Shown piece by piece: positions 1-6,764 of a stretch of 34,811 bases of DNA; the stretch's first letter is position 1, and every line of letters starts with the position of its first letter. Origin of the DNA: Lachnospiraceae bacterium (lineage in GTDB: Bacteria; Bacillota; Clostridia; Lachnospirales; Lachnospiraceae). Location of the stretch: NCBI GenBank assembly GCA_910574285.1, contig CAJTAL010000047.1, positions 1 through 34,811 of the forward strand, in the 5' to 3' direction. The notes under the pieces were generated by a model. The model was given only the letters and a program-made list of their open reading frames with translations. It ran no database searches and was not told where the DNA came from. The translations under genes and the position numbers were made by a program.

Positions 1-137
1 CATAGAGCAATCGAATGATTTGATAGTCAACATGCCCTGAATACAAAAACCGGGAAATGGGGAGATGCTTCTCCAGTTAAAGAGATTATCGCACAGATTT
101 CGGGACTTGTAAAAACGCTAGATTATTCATCGCTTAC
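1..137 (-). mobile_element. IS66-family-like element terminus (left copy, partial)
   Basis: Bases 1-138 are the exact reverse complement of 34674-34811. The inner end reads CGCTTAC at 131-137, that is GTAAGCG on the - strand, which is how IS66-family termini begin. The join falls inside an ABC ATPase reading frame: the reading in that frame becomes ABC-like only from about base 138, and an in-frame stop lies at 78-80. This supports an insertion into that gene. Only one end of the element is present and no complete transposase can be read, so the family call rests on the terminal motif alone. Confidence 0.6.
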
Positions 138-140
138 GAT

Positions 141-773
141 ACAGCCGTACATGCACTCAGGAAGGTAAGCTTTTCCGTGCCGAAAGGGGAGTTTGTTGCG
201 ATCGTGGGAGAGTCGGGTTCCGGCAAGAGTACGCTCCTTAATATGATCGGCGCTCTGGATGTGCCTTCTTTTGGAAAGGTCTATATTGACAGCAAAGATA
301 TTTTTGCAATGAAGGAGAGAAATCTTACGGTTTTCCGGCGCAGGAATATCGGGTTTATATTCCAGAGTTTTAATCTGATTCCGGAACTGACGGTTGAGCA
401 GAACATTATTTTCCCGGTGTTGCTTGATTATCAGAAACCGGACAGGAAATATCTGGAGGAACTGCTGGCAGTCTTGAATCTTACGGAGCGCCGCCGGCAT
501 CTCCCCAGTCAGTTGTCAGGCGGTCAGCAGCAGAGAGTTGCAATCGGGAGGGCGCTGATTACCCGGCCCGCCCTTATTCTGGCGGATGAGCCGACAGGGA
601 ATCTGGACACACAGAACAGCCGGGAGGTGATTGCCCTTCTGAAGAAGGCTTCCAGAAAATATGAACAGACCATCATTATGATTACCCACAGCCGGGGCAT
701 TGCACAGACGGCAGACCGCATTCTGCAGGTGTCGGACGGGGAACTGACAGATTTTGGGAGGTGCAGAGAATGA
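141..773 (+). CDS. ABC transporter ATP-binding protein (MacB/LolD type), 5'-truncated
   Basis: ATPase subunit of an ABC exporter or antimicrobial-peptide-type transporter, acting at the inner face of the membrane with the permease encoded next. Reading in frame from base 141 gives TAVHALRKVSFSVPKGEF and then the ABC core: Walker A GESGSGKST, Q-loop around FIFQSFNLIPELT, signature LSGGQQQR, Walker B LILADEPTGNLD and H-loop MITH. These proteins normally start about 15-20 residues before this point. Here that part, including the beta-strand and A-loop, is replaced by the IS66-like terminus. A GTG at 177 could start a shortened product, but it would lack the first nucleotide-binding strand and has no convincing ribosome site. 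Its stop overlaps the permease start by 4 bases (ATGA), so the two form an operon. The ATPase assignment is firm; that the gene is broken is very likely. Confidence 0.9.
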   Translation, partial: TAVHALRKVSFSVPKGEFVAIVGESGSGKSTLLNMIGALDVPSFGKVYIDSKDIFAMKERNLTVFRRRNIGFIFQSFNLIPELTVEQNIIFPVLLDYQKPDRKYLEELLAVLNLTERRRHLPSQLSGGQQQRVAIGRALITRPALILADEPTGNLDTQNSREVIALLKKASRKYEQTIIMITHSRGIAQTADRILQVSDGELTDFGRCRE

Positions 774-3112
774 AAAGTTATCTTAGCCTGATTCCGATTT
801 CTGCACGTGTCCGCAGACGGCAGAATCGTATGACACTTCTATGCATTATGATTTCGGTGTTTCTGGTAACGGCTGTGTTCAGTGTGGCAGATACGTTTGT
901 CAGGGCCGAAGGGAAAGCTATGCTTAAGAGGCATGGATACTGGCATATCCGGTTTAACAATATTTCACAGGATGTGGGAGAAGAAATCAGCAGCCGTCCG
1001 GACGTGGTAGCCGTCGGTTGGTCGGATTCGTATAATGTGGATGGGGATCAGCCCTGTTATATTAAGGAGAGAAAAGCGGTGCTTTACGGTGCAGATGAAA
1101 CCTATCTGTCTCAGCTTGTAAACAGCCTTGAAGAAGGCAACGTTCCGCAAAATGATCAGGAGGTGATGTTAAGCAGCAATGCAAAGCTGGCCCTGGATGT
1201 GCAGACCGGCAGCCATGTGACCGTGCGTACGCCTGCCGGGGATACCGATTTTATCGTATCTGGTTTTGGTTCGGACGATAAGGGGTGGTATCAGGGACAG
1301 ACCTATCTGGTTGCAGTGTATATGACAAGAAATTCGTTCCATGCAATGATGGCTGCAAACGGACTGGAAGAACATCCGTCCTGTTTCGTACAGTTTCAAA
1401 AGGTTTCGGATGTTTCCGAGGCAGTTTCGGATATTGGGCAGCAATATGGCCTGGCAGATGAGAATATTTCCGAAAACACTGCGGCTTTGGGACTTTCGGG
1501 ACAAAGCAGTAATCAGTCTGTCAATGGAATCTATCAGATAGCGGCGGTTTTGTTCGTTCTGGTATTACTGGCAGGAATATTGATGATCTCCGGCAGTATG
1601 AACAGCAATATTTCCCAGAGGACAAAATTCTTTGGCATGATGCGCTGTATCGGGGCAAGCCGCCGGCAGATTGTCCGGTTTGTGCGGCTGGAAGCGTTGA
1701 ACTGGTGTAAAACCGCAGTCCCGGCCGGACTGATTCTCGGTACACTGGTTAGTTGGGGGATCTGTGTATATCTGCGTTTCGGGATCGGAGGCGAATTTGT
1801 CGACATGCAGATCTTTGCCATAAGTCCTGTGGGTCTGGCAAGCGGTGTGCTGGTTGGCGTCGTGACCGTGCTGGCGGCGGCACAGGCTCCGGCTAAGCGG
1901 GCCGCCAGGGTTTCGCCTATGTCTGCTGTTTCCGGCAATTCAGAGGCAATGCCGCAGGGCCGGTATTCTGTCAGGTGGAAGGATGTCAGAAAGGCTGTCA
2001 GAATAGAAAGGCTGCTAGGGATTCATCATGCAACAGGGTCCCGAAAGAACTGGTTTCTGATGACGGCATCCTTTGCACTGACGATCATTATGGTTCTGTG
2101 CTTTTCCATTGGTCTGGATTTTGGCCGGGGGTTGATGCCTTCTTTGAAGTCCTGGCAGCCGGATCTTACGCTGAACGGCTATAGTAATGAACTGGTGCTG
2201 GGGCAGAATGTCAAAGAGGAGATCGGCGGTATCTCCGGGGTGAAGCGTGTTTTTGGAACTGCGTATCTGGAGCATATACCGGTAACTTCTTCCAGGTCGG
2301 GGATTCATGAAATCAATCTGGAATCCTATGATGAAAACTTACTGAAAAATGCAGAAGATGTCAAGTTTGAAGGAAATCTGTCGGAAATCTATGGAGACAG
2401 CGGGAAAGTTATGACGGTTTATGATAAGGATAACCCTCTGAAAGTCGGGGATAAGATTCAGATTGCAGGAAAAGAGGTTGAGATTACCTGTTCCGTATCC
2501 AGCAGCCTGTTTCCCAGTGAACTGCTTGTCATCTGCTCACAGGAGACGTTTGAAGGACTGACGGGGGAGAAGGGACTTACTATGATCGGTGTGCAGCTTG
2601 ACGAGGAGGCGGATGAGGAAACGATACGGCAGGTTAGCAGCTTTGCCGCCAGTGACGTGATTTTCTCAGACGACAGGGCGGCAAATAAGGAATCGGATAC
2701 TACTTATCTGATGATACAGGCCGGTGTATATGGCTTTCTGGCCATTATTGGTATGGTTACGCTGTTCTATATCATGAACAGTATTTCCATCAGTGTGGCC
2801 GCCCGGACAAAGCAGTACGGAGTTATGAGAGCGGTTGGTATGGACGGAAGTCAGCTTGTCCGGATGATCTGCGCAGAAGCATTTACCTATGCCGGATCCG
2901 GTCTCGCGGCTGGCTGCGGAATCGGTCTTCCGCTCAGTTACTTTTTGTATAACAGGCTGATTACCCGGCATTTTGGTATGGTCTGGCGTCCGCCGGCGGC
3001 GCTGTTGTGCCTGATTGCCGTGTTTGTGGCGGTCTGTGCTGCTGCGGCCGTGTATGCCCCTGCAAAACGGATCAGGGAGATGGCGGTCACGGATACGATG
3101 AATGAATGGTAG
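770..3112 (+). CDS. ABC transporter permease with two FtsX domains
   Basis: Membrane subunit of the preceding ABC ATPase, 780 aa. The start at 770 is chosen because GGGAGGTGCAGAGA lies just upstream and ATG overlaps the ATPase stop. The layout is a first membrane segment at about residues 20-45, a large external domain to about 245, and an FtsX core at about 250-390 containing the typical stretch FFGMMRCIGASRRQIVRF. A second membrane segment follows at about 425-450, then a second external domain, and a second FtsX core with the matching QYGVMRAVGMDGSQLVRM near the C-terminus. This is the duplicated architecture of Firmicutes exporters in the MacB/YtrF/BceB wider group. The substrate cannot be read from the sequence, and no histidine kinase or response regulator of the BceRS type is adjacent. 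With the ATPase gene truncated, the system may not function. Confidence 0.9.
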   Translation: MKSYLSLIPISARVRRRQNRMTLLCIMISVFLVTAVFSVADTFVRAEGKAMLKRHGYWHIRFNNISQDVGEEISSRPDVVAVGWSDSYNVDGDQPCYIKERKAVLYGADETYLSQLVNSLEEGNVPQNDQEVMLSSNAKLALDVQTGSHVTVRTPAGDTDFIVSGFGSDDKGWYQGQTYLVAVYMTRNSFHAMMAANGLEEHPSCFVQFQKVSDVSEAVSDIGQQYGLADENISENTAALGLSGQSSNQSVNGIYQIAAVLFVLVLLAGILMISGSMNSNISQRTKFFGMMRCIGASRRQIVRFVRLEALNWCKTAVPAGLILGTLVSWGICVYLRFGIGGEFVDMQIFAISPVGLASGVLVGVVTVLAAAQAPAKRAARVSPMSAVSGNSEAMPQGRYSVRWKDVRKAVRIERLLGIHHATGSRKNWFLMTASFALTIIMVLCFSIGLDFGRGLMPSLKSWQPDLTLNGYSNELVLGQNVKEEIGGISGVKRVFGTAYLEHIPVTSSRSGIHEINLESYDENLLKNAEDVKFEGNLSEIYGDSGKVMTVYDKDNPLKVGDKIQIAGKEVEITCSVSSSLFPSELLVICSQETFEGLTGEKGLTMIGVQLDEEADEETIRQVSSFAASDVIFSDDRAANKESDTTYLMIQAGVYGFLAIIGMVTLFYIMNSISISVAARTKQYGVMRAVGMDGSQLVRMICAEAFTYAGSGLAAGCGIGLPLSYFLYNRLITRHFGMVWRPPAALLCLIAVFVAVCAAAAVYAPAKRIREMAVTDTMNEW

Positions 3113-3156
3113 ACTCGCCTGTTTACACCGAAAAATGACTTTTTACCACTTAAATA

Positions 3157-3185
3157 TCGGCATTTTCCATATTATCAATTATAAT
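3157..3185 (+). promoter_or_regulatory. Candidate sigma-A promoter for the YjdF-like gene
   Basis: A perfect -10 box TATAAT lies at 3180-3185, with a weak -35 match TCGGCA at 3157-3162 (4 of 6) at 17-base spacing. It sits in the AT-rich gap between the permease stop and the ribosome site GGAGGAAAG before 3237. Assigned by pattern only. Confidence 0.45.
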
Positions 3186-3236
3186 GAATCCGGTAAAATA
3201 GTATTAAATAAGGAAAAGTAAGTTGGAGGAAAGATA

Positions 3237-3989
3237 ATGGAAGTAGGGAAGAAGAGGACAAAGGTAGAAATCGTGTTGATGGCGGTGGTGGTACTGTCGA
3301 TTATACGCCAGTTTTTCCTGGGGAATTATCATAATATGTTCCTGGGCGTCCTGACATTGATTCTTTTTATGATACCGAAGGTTATTGAGAAGAAGCTCGG
3401 AGTGAGTATTCCGGCGGGTCTTGAGGCGGTTATCCTGATTTTTATCTTTTCGGCGGAGATTCTGGGTGAGATCAATGCATTTTATGTAAAGATCCCGATC
3501 TGGGATACGATGTTACATACGACTAATGGTTTTTTGATGGCGGCGATTGGATTTGCCATGATCGATATATTCAACAGAAGTGAGAAGTTTTCAATCAAGA
3601 TGTCGCCTTATTTCGTAGCGTTTGTGGCGTTCTGTTTTTCTATGACGGTTGGAGTGCTGTGGGAGTTCTTTGAATTCAGCATGGACTGGTTCTTTCAGAC
3701 GGATATGCAGAAGGACTGGATCTTACCGGCGATCAGTTCGGTCAAATTAAATCCAAGCGGTGAGAATGTTCCGGTGAAGATGGCTATTGACTCCGTGGTG
3801 ATCAATGGACAGGAGTGGAATCTTGGCGGATATCTGGATGTGGGCATCGTGGATACGATGAAGGATCTGATGGTGAATTTTGTAGGAGCGGTGGTATTTT
3901 CCATTGTGGGTGTTCTGTATCTGAAACAGCGAGGAAAGGGTAAACTTGCGGCGTCTTTAATTCCGCAGGTGAAAGATGAAGAAATCTGA
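3237..3989 (+). CDS. YjdF/DUF2238-type integral membrane protein
   Basis: A 250-aa polytopic membrane protein with a good ribosome site (TTGGAGGAAAGATA) before ATG at 3237. About five hydrophobic segments are visible: residues 12-32, 33-50, 60-80, 100-118 and 128-150, with a last one around 215-232. Polar residues typical of the DUF2238/YjdF family lie in or near the membrane: WDTMLHTTNGF, VGVLWEFFEFSMDWFFQTDMQ and, near the end, DVGIVDTMKDLMVNFVGA. The molecular function of this family is not established. The gene stands alone between the ABC exporter and the convergent AAA+ gene, and probably has its own promoter. Confidence 0.75.
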   Translation: MEVGKKRTKVEIVLMAVVVLSIIRQFFLGNYHNMFLGVLTLILFMIPKVIEKKLGVSIPAGLEAVILIFIFSAEILGEINAFYVKIPIWDTMLHTTNGFLMAAIGFAMIDIFNRSEKFSIKMSPYFVAFVAFCFSMTVGVLWEFFEFSMDWFFQTDMQKDWILPAISSVKLNPSGENVPVKMAIDSVVINGQEWNLGGYLDVGIVDTMKDLMVNFVGAVVFSIVGVLYLKQRGKGKLAASLIPQVKDEEI

Positions 3990-4007
3990 ATGTGAATCAA
4001 CGGAAAT

Positions 4008-4060
4008 ATCTGATCATCCCGTAAGTGAGGAGATAACCGTCACTTACGGGATGATCAGAT
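4008..4060. terminator. 20-bp perfect stem between convergent genes
   Basis: Arms at 4008-4027 (ATCTGATCATCCCGTAAGTG) and 4041-4060 pair perfectly around a 13-base loop. The stem sits between the stop of the YjdF-like gene (3989) and the end of the AAA+ gene, whose stop codon (4044-4046) lies inside the right arm. The position suggests a bidirectional terminator, but there is no clear T-run on either side, so another role is possible. Confidence 0.6.
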
Positions 4061-6158
4061 ACGCATATTCCCCCCACATGGAAGTGTCGATGATGCGGTC
4101 CATTTTCAGGTATTCGGCTTTTACAGCCTTTAATATATGTCTCATATTCAGAATTTCGTTTTCGCAGACGGAGATCGCGCATGCATTTAGTAAGATATTC
4201 TTGATCGTACCGCCGCTGAGGTCAAACTGGCGGGCGAGATAAGGAAGATCCAATTGGTCGGCGGGCAATTCCGGTATCAGACAGCTTTCCCAGATTGCCA
4301 GACGCTGTGCTTCATCCGGCGGCTGGAAACGGATTACATATTTTATTCGCCGCAGGAATGCCGGGTCGATGTTATTCATAAGGTTTGTCGCCATGAGGAC
4401 GATGCCCTCATATTGTTCAATTCTCTGCAAAAGATAAGAGACTTCCGTGTTGGCATATTTATCTTTTGCGTCGGAAACTTCGCTTCTTCGTCCGAAGAGA
4501 GAATCCGCCTCGTCAAAAAATAATACCATATTTGTCTTTTCGGCATAGAGAAATGCCTGTTCTAAGTGTTTTTCTGTCTCGCCGATATATTTATCCACAA
4601 TGCAGGACAGATTCACTTGATAAAGAGGAATGTCCAGCGCATTGGCAATCGCGTGGGCGCTCATGGTCTTACCGGTGCCGGGAGGTCCGCAGAGGAGAAC
4701 CGTGACGGCGCGTCCATAAGCATATCTTTCTTTCAGGTTCCAGTCTTCAAAGATTCTTCCGGTTCCGTTTACACTGGAAATCACATAATCTAAGGACTTC
4801 CGGATATCAGGCGATACTTTTAAGTCGTTGAGGAGTACTTCCGGGTAAATGATCCTGCCGGGATTGCTGTCAGTGATACCCAACGACTCCTGATTGACGA
4901 CCTGATAACATAGTTTGGAAAAATGAAAATTCCTGCGGGGCTCATCGGTTCCATTCCGTTCCTGCCAGGCAGACAGTACACGGGAGATCTCACTGGGCGT
5001 TAACTGATAACGCTGCGCACAGCGGGGAATATCCAGGCTGATTCCATACTGATTGGCGAAGCCCTGCCATACCAGTCCGCGCATCTGATAGTCAAGAGGA
5101 GAAAGCTCCATTAAGACAGAAATCGTCTCCTCATGGCTGTATCTGCTAAGGAGATGCCGGACAGAAATATCTGTGTCCGTGCATACGATCAGGGGGAGCC
5201 CCTGTTCGACGGCGGGAAGGATCAGATGCTTTGCCAGCGCTGCTTTTGCAATTCCCAACGATTTAACACAATTTTCCGTCAGTCCGCAGAGACAGAGCCC
5301 GCCGTTCTGGAAAAGCGTTTCCCGGATTAGCTGCATACTGTATGCAAAGAAATTGTCTTCGGTCATGCCGGCCCAGTCGGTGAGATCGGCGAGGACGAGG
5401 TTTATTCCCAGAAGCTTTGCCGTATGCTTTGCCAGGAACTGCCTGCCTCCGCTTCCTGTGAATTGAACGAGACGTCCAGGTCTTTGGGGAGCTGCTTCTA
5501 TGTGCCGGTCTGCGGTCATTGTGTACCGGACGGAGGGCTCGGCGAGACGTCCCGAGTTTTTAAGGTGCTCGGAAGCGCGTGAAGCCAGCTCATTATACGC
5601 ATAGAGCGGATGGAGAGGCAGGCTGTGGGAGAAGACAGTGCACAGGGAGCTCAAAGGTTCCCCCGGCAGGTCGTCTCCTAAGAGAAACGCAAAGACCCGG
5701 TCGTCCAACATCAGCTCGGTGTGTTTTACGGGACTCTTTCTGCAGTCGATGTAACAGATCAGGGAGAGTCCGCGAAGTTTCCGGTGCACATCGTCCCAGG
5801 AAGGAAATGAGATACCTTCCAATTGATAAGCCAGATTCAATGTCACGCCGACGCCGGTATAGTATTGCAGCAATGCGGCAAATTCGGGTATGTAGAGAAC
5901 GGCTAAGCACAAGTCGACGGCTGATTCGATCACGTGGTCTGTCTGCCTGTCGTCACCGGTCAGAGAGAGCAGACGTTGATAGCGACCTTTCTCTTCTTCC
6001 CGGGCGGACGCCCACGTTCGAAGGGATTCTTCGGTTACCTTCCGGGTTATACTGCTTACGGCGGGAAAGCGTTCATAGATATCCTTATGTCCCTGTTCTT
6101 CTAGATGAAGAATGGTTCGGGCAATGATCAGGTGGATCGTAGTTTCCAAAAATTCCAT
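4044..6158 (-). CDS. AAA+ ATPase of contractile injection systems (Afp15-like)
   Basis: A 704-aa AAA+ ATPase of the type found in phage-tail-like injection systems, where this class is linked to assembly of the particle. Residues 1-200 form a helical N-terminal part. Residues 225-350 look like a degenerate first ATPase domain with a weak P-loop, TGSGGRQFLAK (234-244), and no clear Walker B acidic pair. Residues 355-400 resemble a winged helix. The active AAA+ domain has Walker A GPPGTGKT (491-498), Walker B LFFDEAD (near 546-552), sensor 1 around MATN (589-592) and an arginine-rich FLRRIKY (601-607). The two-domain plan with one degenerate ATPase is usual for this family. It is last in a - strand operon, 25 bases after the 184-aa gene. 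The eCIS link is supported by the tail-protein fragment at 9373; the exact family name is inferred. Confidence 0.8.
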   Translation of the reverse strand: MEFLETTIHLIIARTILHLEEQGHKDIYERFPAVSSITRKVTEESLRTWASAREEEKGRYQRLLSLTGDDRQTDHVIESAVDLCLAVLYIPEFAALLQYYTGVGVTLNLAYQLEGISFPSWDDVHRKLRGLSLICYIDCRKSPVKHTELMLDDRVFAFLLGDDLPGEPLSSLCTVFSHSLPLHPLYAYNELASRASEHLKNSGRLAEPSVRYTMTADRHIEAAPQRPGRLVQFTGSGGRQFLAKHTAKLLGINLVLADLTDWAGMTEDNFFAYSMQLIRETLFQNGGLCLCGLTENCVKSLGIAKAALAKHLILPAVEQGLPLIVCTDTDISVRHLLSRYSHEETISVLMELSPLDYQMRGLVWQGFANQYGISLDIPRCAQRYQLTPSEISRVLSAWQERNGTDEPRRNFHFSKLCYQVVNQESLGITDSNPGRIIYPEVLLNDLKVSPDIRKSLDYVISSVNGTGRIFEDWNLKERYAYGRAVTVLLCGPPGTGKTMSAHAIANALDIPLYQVNLSCIVDKYIGETEKHLEQAFLYAEKTNMVLFFDEADSLFGRRSEVSDAKDKYANTEVSYLLQRIEQYEGIVLMATNLMNNIDPAFLRRIKYVIRFQPPDEAQRLAIWESCLIPELPADQLDLPYLARQFDLSGGTIKNILLNACAISVCENEILNMRHILKAVKAEYLKMDRIIDTSMWGEYAYLIIP

Positions 6159-6183
6159 GATTTCTCCATTTCATCTCCATTTC

Positions 6184-6738
6184 CTATTCTTCTTCTAGTA
6201 CGCAGTGAAGGACGCCCAGGCATTCCCCCAGGATTTCGCCGGCGTGGGTAGTCAGGGCATATTCCTCCACATTCATGGCTTCTGGATCTTCTGCGATGAC
6301 GAGAACGTAGTCCAGGAAAGCGTCTAACTGCCGGAGGATCTGTTTCAGGCTGTAGCTTACGAGTGTCAGAGAAGATTTCGGGAAATCAAGGTCAACGGGC
6401 AGGCGGTAGCAATGATAGATTTGGCGCATAGGGGCATAATATCCATAATGTCCCAGCAAGGTTTCCTCGTTTAACTCATACAGCCGGCGTTTGATGCCGG
6501 GTACGTCTTTTTCTTCGATATCTGCCGCTAAGGTAGAATAAAACTGAAGGACCGGCCAGGCGTTCTTGGCGTCGCCGGCAAACTGCATCCAGGCGGTCTC
6601 TACGATGGCGTTGCGGCCGAAGAGTCCAAGCCCTCTGGCGAAAGAGCGGAGGATACCGTCATTCTCGGCGGTATTGCCCAGCTCGCCGGACAATATTTTC
6701 TTTACTTCTTTATAAAAATCTTCTTTCTTGGATTCCAT
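6184..6738 (-). CDS. Uncharacterised 184-aa protein of the contractile injection operon
   Basis: I do not recognise a family. The 184-residue product is acidic, mostly helical in appearance, and has no signal peptide or membrane segment. Visible features are a charged N-terminus (MESKKEDFYKEVKKIL), a glycine-rich stretch FARGLGLFGRNA at about residues 33-44, a tyrosine-rich HYGYYAPMRQIYHCYRL at about 95-112, and an acidic C-terminus. It lies between the 873-aa protein and the AAA+ ATPase with gaps of about 25 bases on each side, so the three are probably co-transcribed. A role as a chaperone or adaptor for the large protein fits its size and position, but this is only a suggestion. Confidence 0.6.
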   Translation of the reverse strand: MESKKEDFYKEVKKILSGELGNTAENDGILRSFARGLGLFGRNAIVETAWMQFAGDAKNAWPVLQFYSTLAADIEEKDVPGIKRRLYELNEETLLGHYGYYAPMRQIYHCYRLPVDLDFPKSSLTLVSYSLKQILRQLDAFLDYVLVIAEDPEAMNVEEYALTTHAGEILGECLGVLHCVLEEE

Positions 6739-6764
6739 ATCTTTTTACTCCAATCTGTGATGCA

